Positions 34,422 to 42,409 of a stretch of 64,000 bases of DNA are shown piece by piece. The notes beneath the pieces were generated by a model. The model made no database searches, was not told the origin of the DNA, and was given only the letters and a program-made list of their open reading frames with translations. The position numbers were made by a program, and so were the translations under genes. Each line of letters starts with the position of its first letter. Positions within the stretch are counted from its first letter, which is position 1. Source of the stretch: Nocardia vinacea (GTDB lineage: Bacteria > Actinomycetota > Actinomycetes > Mycobacteriales > Mycobacteriaceae); contig NZ_CP109149.1 of the NCBI RefSeq assembly GCF_035920345.1, positions 1,426,001 to 1,490,000 on the forward strand, in the 5' to 3' direction.

Positions 34422-34619
34422 GTGAGAATCACGGTCGACGGCGCGAGCTGCACCGGGCACGGCCGCTGCTATTCGATGGCTCCGGACTTGCTCACCTGCG
34501 ATGACGAGGGCTTCGTCGCGATGCGGGATCAGCCGATCGAGGTGCCCGACGATCAGGCCGAGGCTGCGGCCGACGCGGCCGGGACCTGCCCCGAAGGGGC
34601 TATCACCTTGGGCGCCTAG
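34422..34619 (+). CDS. Ferredoxin, CxxHxxC variant (P450 partner)
   Basis: A 65-residue ferredoxin. Cluster ligands are Cys10, Cys16 and Cys56 (SCTGHGRC and TCPEGAI), with His13 where a classical [4Fe-4S] ferredoxin has its second cysteine. Such [3Fe-4S] or mixed-ligand ferredoxins commonly sit beside mycobacterial and nocardial P450s. GTG start two bases after the P450 stop. It should carry electrons from a reductase encoded elsewhere to the P450. Confidence 0.88.
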   Translation: MRITVDGASCTGHGRCYSMAPDLLTCDDEGFVAMRDQPIEVPDDQAEAAADAAGTCPEGAITLGA

Positions 34620-34668
34620 TGACTTGTCGCTACCCGAATGCCCACACGCTCATCGAGGAGACGCAAAA

Positions 34669-36198
34669 ATGGCAAGACGCATAGTGGTGGTCGGCGGAGG
34701 CTCCGGCGGTTGTGTCATCGCCGCCCGGCTGTCCGAGGACGAAGACAATGACGTTGTGCTCGTCGAGGCCGGGCCGGACTATCCGACGCTCGACGACCTG
34801 CACGAGCATGTGCGGGATGCCTTTACCTTCGGGTTCACCTCACACGACTGGGGCTATGTCTCGGAGGACCACATCCCCGGTTCTGCCAATGCGCCCACCT
34901 TCGCCATTGTCGAGCAGGGCGTACTTCCAGTGCTGCGCGGCAAAGTGATGGGTGGATCGTCCTCGGTCAACGCGACGAACGCGCTGCGCCCGACCCCGCG
35001 CGATTTCGAACAGTGGGTCGGGCTCGGCTTGGACAAATGGTCCTGGGACGAGGTCCTGCCGTATCTGAGGCGACTCGAGCGCGATCCGGTCGGCGGTCCA
35101 CTGCACGGCATCGACGGACCCGTCCCGATAAAACGATGGAGCGAAGGCGACGGTCTGCGGCCGTTCATGGCGGCCTTTGTCGAATCGGCTGCCAGCCTGG
35201 GCTACCGGGTGGTCGACGATCTCAACGGTGAAAGCCAGCTCGGCGTCGGCCCGGTCCCGATGAACCAGCAAGATGGAATCAGGCAGAGCACCGCGGTGAC
35301 GTATCTTGCGACCGCCCGTGGCCGTATGAATCTCATGATTCGTGGCGGCGCCGATGTCGACCGGCTCGAGATCGTGGACGGCCGACCTCGTGCGGTCGTG
35401 CTCGCCGACGGCGAACGCATCGACGCGGATCTGGTGGTGCTGTGCGCGGGATCGATCGGTACACCGTCGATCCTGATGCGATCCGGAATCGGACCCGCGG
35501 AAGTGCTCGAGCAGTTGGACATCCCGGTTGAAGTGCCACTGGAAGGCGTTGGGCGCAATCTCCGCGATCATCCCCTGGTGTACATGACCTATACCGGCGA
35601 TGCGGAGGCCATCGGTGAACTCCTGCCACCGCTGCAGGTCGTGCTCACGACCAGCGCGGCTGGGCCGGGTGGTTCGGCGGAGATCGACCTGCACATGATC
35701 CCGTTCACCCTCGAGCCCGGCTCGATTCTGGTCGCGGTCGGTCTTGTTCGGCCGTACTCGATCGGTTCCACCGAGATCAGATCCGCTGATCCCGGCACCG
35801 ATCCGCGCATCCTGCTGAATCTCCTGCATCATCCCGACGATCTGCGCCGCCTGGTGCGCGGCATCGAACTCACGCGGCAGGTGATGAAGTCCGGACCGCT
35901 CGCGAAATACGTCGGCGAAGAGTTGTGGCCCGGGCCGTCGGCGGTCACGACCGGTCAACTCACCCAGGCGGTCCTGGAAGCCAAGAACACCTACGCGCAT
36001 GCGGTGGGCACCGCGGCCATGGGCGAAGCGGGCAGCCCGTGGGCGGTGGTCGGACAGGACTGCAAGGTGCACGGTCTCGATGCGCTGTACATCGCCGACG
36101 CGTCGGTGATGCCGACCATCGTCGGTGTGCCGACCAACACCACCACGATGATGATCGCCGAAAGGTGCGCGGACTTCATCAAGGACATATTCGGGTAG
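34669..36198 (+). CDS. GMC-family oxidoreductase (choline dehydrogenase-like)
   Basis: A 509-residue FAD enzyme. VVVGGGSGGCVIAARLSED is the FAD Rossmann motif, VLVEAGPDYP the ribose-binding end, KVMGGSSSVNATNALRP the GMC signature 1, GSIGTPSILMRSGIGP signature 2, and the C-terminus has AVGTAAMGEAG and IADASVMPTIVGVPTNTT. It probably oxidises the alcohol made by the P450. It is less cysteine-rich than the GMC gene at 442 and has no small-subunit gene. Start after GAGGAG at 9 bp. Confidence 0.88.
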   Translation: MARRIVVVGGGSGGCVIAARLSEDEDNDVVLVEAGPDYPTLDDLHEHVRDAFTFGFTSHDWGYVSEDHIPGSANAPTFAIVEQGVLPVLRGKVMGGSSSVNATNALRPTPRDFEQWVGLGLDKWSWDEVLPYLRRLERDPVGGPLHGIDGPVPIKRWSEGDGLRPFMAAFVESAASLGYRVVDDLNGESQLGVGPVPMNQQDGIRQSTAVTYLATARGRMNLMIRGGADVDRLEIVDGRPRAVVLADGERIDADLVVLCAGSIGTPSILMRSGIGPAEVLEQLDIPVEVPLEGVGRNLRDHPLVYMTYTGDAEAIGELLPPLQVVLTTSAAGPGGSAEIDLHMIPFTLEPGSILVAVGLVRPYSIGSTEIRSADPGTDPRILLNLLHHPDDLRRLVRGIELTRQVMKSGPLAKYVGEELWPGPSAVTTGQLTQAVLEAKNTYAHAVGTAAMGEAGSPWAVVGQDCKVHGLDALYIADASVMPTIVGVPTNTTTMMIAERCADFIKDIFG

Positions 36199-36242
36199 AT
36201 CAAGACATTTCGAGTCGTACTGATCAGGCGATAGGTAGGTAT

Positions 36243-37454
36243 ATGGCGATCGACTTGGCGTACTCGGCTGAGATCGCGGCGTTGGTCGAACGGACCCGAG
36301 CGTTCACTCGCGAGGTCGTCGTGCCGATCGAAGACCGGCACGGCGGCGATATTACCGCCGCTGGTGGCGATATCGTGCGCAAGGATCTACAGGCGGCCGC
36401 CCGGCACGCGGGCATATTCGCCCCGCATGCGCCGGTCGAGTACGGCGGGCTGGGATTGTCGATGTCGGATCGGGCGCCGGTCTTCGAGGAGGCCGGGTAT
36501 TCACTTTTCGGTCCTATGGCGTTGAACATCGCGGCACCCGACGAAGGAAACGTCCACCTGCTCGCGCATGTCGCGAGCCCGGACCAGAAGTCGCAATACC
36601 TTGCGCCCTTGGCGACTGGTGAGATCAGGTCGGCGTTCGCGATGACCGAGCCCGCACCGGGCGCGGGCTCGGATCCATCGGCGCTGACGACCCGGGCCGA
36701 GCGGACACCGGCCGGGTGGCGCATCAACGGACGCAAATGGTTCATCACCGGAGCCGACGGCGCCGGGTTCTTCATCATCATGGCGCGTACGTCGGGTCAG
36801 CCGGGGGAGCGTGGCGGCGCAACGATGTTCCTGGCTCCAGCCGATACACCAGGACTGCACGTCGGGCGCCACATCCCGACAGCGGACCGCTCGATGCTCG
36901 GTGGTCACTGTGAGGTCACCTTCGAGGATCTGGTGGTGCCCGATTCCGCGGTGCTCGGTGCAGTCGATAGAGGCTTCGAATACGCGCAAGTTCGGCTCGG
37001 ACCGGCCCGGATGACGCACGTCATGCGATGGCTCGGAGCCGCGCGCCGCGGCCACGATATCGCTGTGCACCATGTGGCGCGGCGCGCGGCATTCGGTGCG
37101 AAACTCGGTGATCTCGGCATGATTCAGAAAATGGTTGCCGACAACGAGATAGATATCGCGGCAACCCGGTCGCTGCTCGTCCGGGCGTGCTGGGAACTCG
37201 ACTGCGGCGGTGCCGCGTCCAATGCCACATCGATCGCGAAAACCTTTGCCGCGGAGGCGATATTCCGAATCGTCGACCGCTCGGCGCAGATGTGCGGTGG
37301 CCTCGGCGTGGCCGAGGATCTGCCGCTGGCGCGGTTGGCTCGTGAGGTGCGGCCGTTTCGGGTGTACGACGGTCCCTCCGAGGTCCATCGCTGGGCTATC
37401 GCCAAACGGAGCGTCGGTGCGGCGAAACGCGCGATTCGTGCGGATTCCGCATGA
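36243..37454 (+). CDS. Acyl-CoA dehydrogenase family protein
   Basis: A 403-residue flavoprotein. AFAMTEPAPGAGSDPSAL is the substrate/FAD signature, INGRKWFITGADGAGF follows, and the C-terminal FRVYDGPSEVHRWAIAKR carries Glu in the GPSE position typical of ACAD10/11-like enzymes. It is directly coupled by ATGA to a phosphotransferase gene. That pairing matches ACAD10/11 and the LvaA/LvaC step of levulinate breakdown, where a kinase phosphorylates a 4-hydroxyacyl-CoA and the dehydrogenase-like protein removes phosphate to give an enoyl-CoA. Confidence 0.88.
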   Translation: MAIDLAYSAEIAALVERTRAFTREVVVPIEDRHGGDITAAGGDIVRKDLQAAARHAGIFAPHAPVEYGGLGLSMSDRAPVFEEAGYSLFGPMALNIAAPDEGNVHLLAHVASPDQKSQYLAPLATGEIRSAFAMTEPAPGAGSDPSALTTRAERTPAGWRINGRKWFITGADGAGFFIIMARTSGQPGERGGATMFLAPADTPGLHVGRHIPTADRSMLGGHCEVTFEDLVVPDSAVLGAVDRGFEYAQVRLGPARMTHVMRWLGAARRGHDIAVHHVARRAAFGAKLGDLGMIQKMVADNEIDIAATRSLLVRACWELDCGGAASNATSIAKTFAAEAIFRIVDRSAQMCGGLGVAEDLPLARLAREVRPFRVYDGPSEVHRWAIAKRSVGAAKRAIRADSA

Positions 37455-38467
37455 CGCTGCCGGGTATGGATGCCGAAGCGCTGCACCGGTTCCTGGTGGA
37501 CAGCGGGGTCGAGGTACGTGGCGAGCTGATTATCGAACCGATCAGCGGCGGCCGCTCGAACCTGACTTACCAGGTTCGCGACGACGAGTCGACGTGGGTG
37601 GTCCGTCGCCCGCCGGTCAGCGGGCTGACACCATCCGCACACGATATGGCCCGCGAGTACACCGTTGCGCACGCCCTGCAGGGCACCCGGGTGCCGATCG
37701 CCGCAACCGTGGCGTTCGATGCGGCGGGCACCGCACTCGGCGTACCCATGACCGTCGTGGAATTCGTTGCGGGCCAAGTGGTGCGGGATCGACACGATCT
37801 CGCCGGCCTGACCGACGCACAGGTGGAGATGAGCACCTCGGCGTTGGTGGCGGCGCTGGTCGAACTCCACGCTGTCGACTACCGCGCCGTCGGACTCGAA
37901 TCGTTCGGTCGGCCCGACGGATTCCTCACCCGTCAAGTGACGTTGTGGGCAAGTCAATGGGAACGGGTGAAGACACGCGAACTCGGTGACGCGATGACTC
38001 TGTTTCAGGCCCTCGCGGAACATGTCCCGAAGGCGTCGAGTGCCGCAATTGTGCACGGCGACTTCAGGATCGACAACACCATTCTCGATCTGGCTGGACC
38101 GGATATCGTCCGCGCCGTGGTGGACTGGGAGCTCTCGACGATCGGCGATCCGCTCACCGATGTCGCGCTCATGTGTGTCTACCGGTCTCCGGCATTCGAT
38201 CACGTCCTCGGAGCCGAAGCCGCGTGGACGAGCCCGCGGTTTCCTCCTGCGGATGCACTGGCGCAGCGGTATGCCGATGCATCCGGGAGAGACTTGGGCG
38301 AGTGGAACTTCTATCTCGCCCTCGCCAACTTCAAGCTCGCGGTCATCGGTGAGGGAATCACCCACCGGGCTCGAGAAGGTGCCGACGCCGGGAACGGCGC
38401 GGCCGCCGCGGCCGAGGCGACACCGGAGTTCATGGCCGCAGGCTTACGGGCACTACGTCGGAGGTGA
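37451..38467 (+). CDS. Phosphotransferase (APH/ACAD11-type kinase)
   Basis: A 338-residue aminoglycoside-phosphotransferase-fold kinase. IVHGDFRIDNTIL is the catalytic loop (HGDxxxxN) and VVDWELSTIGDPLTD holds the metal-binding Asp. The N-terminal part has the LTYQV phosphate-binding strand. Such proteins joined to acyl-CoA dehydrogenases act on hydroxyacyl-CoA rather than antibiotics. ATGA overlap with the dehydrogenase gene; it ends the P450 operon 10 bp from the convergent flavoprotein gene. Confidence 0.87.
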   Translation: MTLPGMDAEALHRFLVDSGVEVRGELIIEPISGGRSNLTYQVRDDESTWVVRRPPVSGLTPSAHDMAREYTVAHALQGTRVPIAATVAFDAAGTALGVPMTVVEFVAGQVVRDRHDLAGLTDAQVEMSTSALVAALVELHAVDYRAVGLESFGRPDGFLTRQVTLWASQWERVKTRELGDAMTLFQALAEHVPKASSAAIVHGDFRIDNTILDLAGPDIVRAVVDWELSTIGDPLTDVALMCVYRSPAFDHVLGAEAAWTSPRFPPADALAQRYADASGRDLGEWNFYLALANFKLAVIGEGITHRAREGADAGNGAAAAAEATPEFMAAGLRALRRR

Positions 38468-38477
38468 ACCACGGCGG

Positions 38478-39812
38478 TCAGCCAGCCGCGACGGCACGGT
38501 CGGCCGCCGCCCGGTCGGCCGCGGCAAGTCCGAATACAAGAGCGGCGGCGATTCCGCCGGTGTACGCGCGGTCGTAGAGACCGCCGATATCGGCGCCCGC
38601 CGCGAAGAGTCCATCGATGGTTCCCCCGCTTGTGGCAAGGACCCGGCCGTACCGGTCGATGCGAATGCCGTGAAATGGAAATGTCAGGGCGGGGCACACC
38701 TCGATGACGTAATACGGGCCGTGGTCGAGCGCTCGCGCGTCGTAGGTGCGCGGGGGCTGCGCGGCTGCGCCCGCTGCGTTGACAGCCCGGATCTGCGCGG
38801 CGATGTCGACGCCGTCGTAGCCCCATTCGGCGGGCAGATATGCGAAGTCGTCGAGGCTTTCGGCGATGCCACAACGGCCGCCGCGGCGTTGTGCCAGATC
38901 GAACTTGTCGAGCGCCTGCGCGCCTTCGACGTAACTTCCGGTGATCCAGTCGCGGTAGACCCGTCCGTCGGCGACGAGCAATCCTCGGGACTCGGGTTGG
39001 TCCAGCAGTTCCATGGTGGTCAGGTGATCGCCGACGGTTTCATCGGTAAACCGGCGGTTGTCGAGGTTGAACAGCAGGGCGTGCTCGCTGTAGTACAACG
39101 ACAGCGCGACAAAGTCGGACGGATCGCGGAACTCTACCCCGGCGGGAATGAGGTGGCCGTAGAAACCGGAGCGTTCCGTGCCCGTCGCGGCCCCGACACA
39201 CTCGGCAAGCCGATGTCCGTCGCCGATGCTGGTCGGGTTGGACCGCAACTGCATCGCGCTCGCAGCGGGATGGATGTACTTGTCGACCAGCTCCGGATTC
39301 GCCTGGAACCCGCCGGTCGCGAGTATCGTTGCGGCAGCACGAATCTCGCGTTCGGTTCCATCCGGAAGTCGCACACGAGCGCCGATGACGGAACCGTCCT
39401 CGGTGAGCAGGGCTCGAGTGTCGGTCTCGGTGAGCAACTCGCCCTCGGCACGGATCCGGCGGCGGCATTCGTCGATGTACCGGTTGGTGTCGAATTGATG
39501 GCCGGAACCGTAGCGCAGGACGGTGACCGCATCCGCGCATTCGACGCCGAGCGACCGGATCCAAGCGATACCGGGGCCGAATCCGTCGACAAGTGCGCGG
39601 CGCAGCTCGATATCGCCGCGCGGGTTGACCTGGTCCATGATCGCGTGGGAAGGGGCGGTCCAGGCATATCCCGCGAATTGTGCGGATCCGCCTACTGCGG
39701 CGGCCTTTTCGACGACGATCACCGAATTGCCTCGATGCAGCGATCGAGCAGCCGCGGTTAGCCCCGCCATCCCGCCGCCGATGACGAGTACGTCGGTGTG
39801 GACCTCTGCCAT
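38478..39812 (-). CDS. FAD-binding oxidoreductase, fumarate reductase / 3-ketosteroid dehydrogenase-like
   Basis: A 444-residue flavoprotein. VLVIGGGMAGLTAAARSL and SVIVVEKAAAVGGSAQFAG form the FAD fold of the succinate dehydrogenase/fumarate reductase/KstD group; ATILATGGFQANPELV and a C-terminal GRVLATSGGTIDGLFAAGADIGGLYDRAYTG are matching signature parts. It may desaturate a ring ketone or a CoA thioester. Start follows GAGGAG. Two AACTGA-type sites lie in the intergenic region shared with the ALDH gene, so it is likely in the same regulon. Confidence 0.82.
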   Translation of the reverse strand: MAEVHTDVLVIGGGMAGLTAAARSLHRGNSVIVVEKAAAVGGSAQFAGYAWTAPSHAIMDQVNPRGDIELRRALVDGFGPGIAWIRSLGVECADAVTVLRYGSGHQFDTNRYIDECRRRIRAEGELLTETDTRALLTEDGSVIGARVRLPDGTEREIRAAATILATGGFQANPELVDKYIHPAASAMQLRSNPTSIGDGHRLAECVGAATGTERSGFYGHLIPAGVEFRDPSDFVALSLYYSEHALLFNLDNRRFTDETVGDHLTTMELLDQPESRGLLVADGRVYRDWITGSYVEGAQALDKFDLAQRRGGRCGIAESLDDFAYLPAEWGYDGVDIAAQIRAVNAAGAAAQPPRTYDARALDHGPYYVIEVCPALTFPFHGIRIDRYGRVLATSGGTIDGLFAAGADIGGLYDRAYTGGIAAALVFGLAAADRAAADRAVAAG

Positions 39813-39856
39813 TCGATGCTCCTCACGCGTCGCGGTGCTGCCCACCGTAACTCTGA

Positions 39857-39876
39857 AACTGAAGTCAGTTCAAGTA
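39857..39876. promoter_or_regulatory. AACTGA-type operator, copy 2
   Basis: AACTGAAGTCAGTTCAAGTA, with a perfect inner palindrome AACTGAAGTCAGTT apart from its AG centre. It lies 44 bp before the flavoprotein start on the minus strand and serves the divergent pair 38478/39998. Confidence 0.75.
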
Positions 39877-39922
39877 TCGATTTGCTTGTGAAGTGGATCA
39901 CGGTGCATGTACGGTGAGACCC

Positions 39923-39942
39923 GAACCGAGTTCAACTCAGTT
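39923..39942. promoter_or_regulatory. AACTGA-type operator, copy 3 (reverse orientation)
   Basis: Read on the minus strand this is AACTGAGTTGAACTCGGTTC, close to copy 6 at 56352 (AACTGAGGTGAACTCGGGTC). It is 55 bp before the ALDH start. Two sites 46 bp apart in one control region suggest that each of the two divergent promoters has its own operator. Confidence 0.65.
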
Positions 39943-39997
39943 TGGTTCGGCGACAGCGCGCCGACGAATGGAACCTTGCCTTCGAGAGGAGCTTCGC

Positions 39998-41557
39998 GTG
40001 ATCGATCGCGAATTCACTGGATTCTTTATCGGGGGATCTTGGCGAAAGACGTCCTCCGACGACCGATTCGAGGTGATTTCGCCGGCGAGCGGCAAGCCGA
40101 TCGGTTCGGTGTCCGCGGCCACCGGAGCGGATATCGACGCGGCCGTTGCCGCCGCCCGAGAGGCTTTCGACGGGTCCGACTGGCCGAAACTTACTCCAGC
40201 GCAGCGCGGTGAGTACCTCGTTCGCCTGGCCGCGGCGATCGCCGCACACGGGGAAGAACTCGCCGAGCTCATCACCGACGAACTGGGCTGCAGCCATCTG
40301 CTCTCCCAGGTGTACCAGGCCGTCGCGCCGGTAATGAGCCTGAATTACGTCGCCGAAGTAGCGAAGTCGCTGCAGACCAGTGAGCTCCGTGTCAGCGACC
40401 TGTCCGCGTTCGCGGGGTCGGGAGATGCGGTCGGCGTCATCCCGATGGCGGGCAAGAGCCTGGTCGTCAAGGAGCCGGTGGGGGTTGTCGCGGTATTTCC
40501 CGCCTACAACTTCGCTCTTCCGGCCGTGGCGCAAAAGATCGGTCCCGCGTTGGTTGCCGGATGCACGGTTGTTGTCAAGGCGACGGAGCCGAACCCGCTG
40601 GCGATCTTCAACCTGGGAAATCTGTTGCAGGAGATAGGGTTTCCCGCCGGAGTCATCAATATCGTCGCCGCGCGAGCAGGTGAGTCCGAGTATCTCGTCG
40701 GACATCCCGGTGTCGATATGGTGAGCTTCACCGGATCCACCGAAGTGGGCAAGAAGATCGGTGCGGCATGCGGCGAACTGATTCGACCGGTGGTGCTGGA
40801 ACTCGGCGGAAAGTCGGCGGCGATAGTCCTGTCGGATGCCGATCCCGAGATCGTTGTTCCCACTCTCGTGGGAGCAAGTGTCGCAACCAATTCCGGCCAG
40901 AGCTGCGTCGCTCAGACTCGATTCCTGGTCCCCGAGGAACAGTACGAGTTCTACGCCGACGCATTCACGCGGGCGTTCGAGGCATTGAAGGTGGGCGATC
41001 CGCGCGACGCCGACACCGTAGTGGGTCCGGTGGTCACTCGGTCGCATCTCGAGCGCATCGAAGCGCACCTGGCCAGGGCCGTCGAGCAAGGAGCGACGAT
41101 ACGCACCGGCGGCCGACGACCCGTGCATCTATCCGAAGGCTGGTACATCGAACCGACGTTGGTCACCGGCGTCACGAACGATATGGACATCGCGCAGAAC
41201 GAGATATTCGGGCCGGTGGCAGTTTTGATCGCGCACAACGGTGAAGACGATGCCGTCCGGATCGCCAATCAGAGTCGCTACGGTCTTGCCGGATCGGTCT
41301 TCACGGCCGACTCCGCACATGGTTTCGAGGTCGCACGCAGAATTCGAACGGGAACATTCTCGGTGAACACATTCGCCGCAGATCTCGGATCTCCTTTCGG
41401 AGGTTACAAAGAGTCCGGACTCGGGCGTGAGCACGGCGTCGGCGCGGTACAGGAGTACCTGCTGCAGAAGACCATCTCTATCGACCCCAGCCTCGACCTC
41501 CCCGAAGAAGTCGTGTCCGGCGTACCGGTCGGACACGGTCCGGGCATTACCGCCTGA
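39998..41557 (+). CDS. Aldehyde dehydrogenase
   Basis: A 519-residue ALDH-superfamily enzyme. VVAVFPAYNFALPAVAQKIG is the cofactor segment, SFTGSTEVGKKIG the nucleotide loop, LELGGKSAAIV contains the catalytic Glu, and NSGQSCVAQTR the catalytic Cys. GTG start chosen because GAGAGGAG lies 7 bp before it; an ATG ten codons upstream lacks a site. The usual N in PWNF is kept (AYNF), though Trp is replaced by Tyr. It probably oxidises an aldehyde made by one of the alcohol dehydrogenases of this regulon. Confidence 0.9.
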   Translation: MIDREFTGFFIGGSWRKTSSDDRFEVISPASGKPIGSVSAATGADIDAAVAAAREAFDGSDWPKLTPAQRGEYLVRLAAAIAAHGEELAELITDELGCSHLLSQVYQAVAPVMSLNYVAEVAKSLQTSELRVSDLSAFAGSGDAVGVIPMAGKSLVVKEPVGVVAVFPAYNFALPAVAQKIGPALVAGCTVVVKATEPNPLAIFNLGNLLQEIGFPAGVINIVAARAGESEYLVGHPGVDMVSFTGSTEVGKKIGAACGELIRPVVLELGGKSAAIVLSDADPEIVVPTLVGASVATNSGQSCVAQTRFLVPEEQYEFYADAFTRAFEALKVGDPRDADTVVGPVVTRSHLERIEAHLARAVEQGATIRTGGRRPVHLSEGWYIEPTLVTGVTNDMDIAQNEIFGPVAVLIAHNGEDDAVRIANQSRYGLAGSVFTADSAHGFEVARRIRTGTFSVNTFAADLGSPFGGYKESGLGREHGVGAVQEYLLQKTISIDPSLDLPEEVVSGVPVGHGPGITA

Positions 41558-41620
41558 TTCCAGAATCAGTAGTAATGCCAACTTGTTTCGACACATGAAG
41601 AACCGATGAGGATTCAAGCA

Positions 41621-42325
41621 ATGAAATTCAAGAAGTTCGCGGTAACGGCTGCGCTGATGACCACCGGACTCGGTATCAGCGCTGGGACCGCCCATGCCGC
41701 GCCCACCTCCGGCCACGGCGACGTCGATTTCACCGCTTCGGCGACCGACCGGTCCACGATCATCACGACCGGCGCGGGATCGATGGTTGTCGAGGATGGT
41801 GTATTCAAGATCAAGGCTGCCGATGGGGCCACCCTGGCCGGTACCGAATTGCGGTTCCGTGTCGATGATTTCGAGTTCCCGATCGCGGCGGAGATCAACG
41901 ACCGCACGGCGACCCTGAGCCCCCAATTCGATATGGCACACGCGACTTACAAGCCGGTCGCGTTGCCGTATGAGGATCAGGCGCCGTGGAAGACTCAGTA
42001 TGACCGCGAGCAGGCCGCCTGGACACGCCTGACCAGCACCATCACCACGGGTGCCACGGTCGGCACGCTGGTCGGCGGTCTGGCCGGCGGTGCGGCAGGC
42101 TGTGTACTCGGCGGCATCGCTGGAGCCACGGTCGCCGCGGCCACCATTGTCGGCTTGTTCGGTCCGTTCATTCCGGCCGCCGCCATCGGTTGCCTGGGCG
42201 GCATCGTCGCCGTCGGCGCGCTCGGCACCCTAGCCGGTCAGATCCTGGTGACCGCGCCGGTCGCGATCGGTGCGGCGATCCAGTACTTCACCACCATCAA
42301 CCAGCCGATGCCCGCCCCGAAGTAG
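41621..42325 (+). CDS. Secreted alanine/glycine-rich protein, DUF8020-like (Nocardia type)
   Basis: A 234-residue protein with a clear Sec signal peptide ending AGTAHAAP. The mature N-terminal part (about 90 residues) is a beta-rich domain with STIITTGAGSMVVEDGVFKI and FRVDDFEFPIAAEINDRTATLSP, like the DUF8020 proteins that are numerous in Nocardia. The C-terminal half is a long Gly/Ala/Val stretch (TVGTLVGGLAGGAAGCVLGG onward) that could insert in a membrane or envelope. Role unknown. An ATG five codons earlier is possible, but GATGAGG supports this start. It is not obviously part of the catabolic pathway. Confidence 0.8.
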   Translation: MKFKKFAVTAALMTTGLGISAGTAHAAPTSGHGDVDFTASATDRSTIITTGAGSMVVEDGVFKIKAADGATLAGTELRFRVDDFEFPIAAEINDRTATLSPQFDMAHATYKPVALPYEDQAPWKTQYDREQAAWTRLTSTITTGATVGTLVGGLAGGAAGCVLGGIAGATVAAATIVGLFGPFIPAAAIGCLGGIVAVGALGTLAGQILVTAPVAIGAAIQYFTTINQPMPAPK

Positions 42326-42357
42326 TTCGCCGAGTGCGACAGTAAGCAACAGTCAAG

Positions 42358-42397
42358 CTCACGCCCCGCTCGGATCCCGCGCCGAGCGGGGCGTGAG
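42358..42397. terminator. Bidirectional terminator between convergent genes
   Basis: CTCACGCCCCGCTCGG pairs perfectly over 16 bp with CCGAGCGGGGCGTGAG around the loop ATCCCGCG. It lies between the convergent genes ending at 42325 (+) and 42410 (-), so it can stop transcription from both sides. Confidence 0.85.
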
Positions 42398-42409
42398 TAG
42401 GTATACGGG

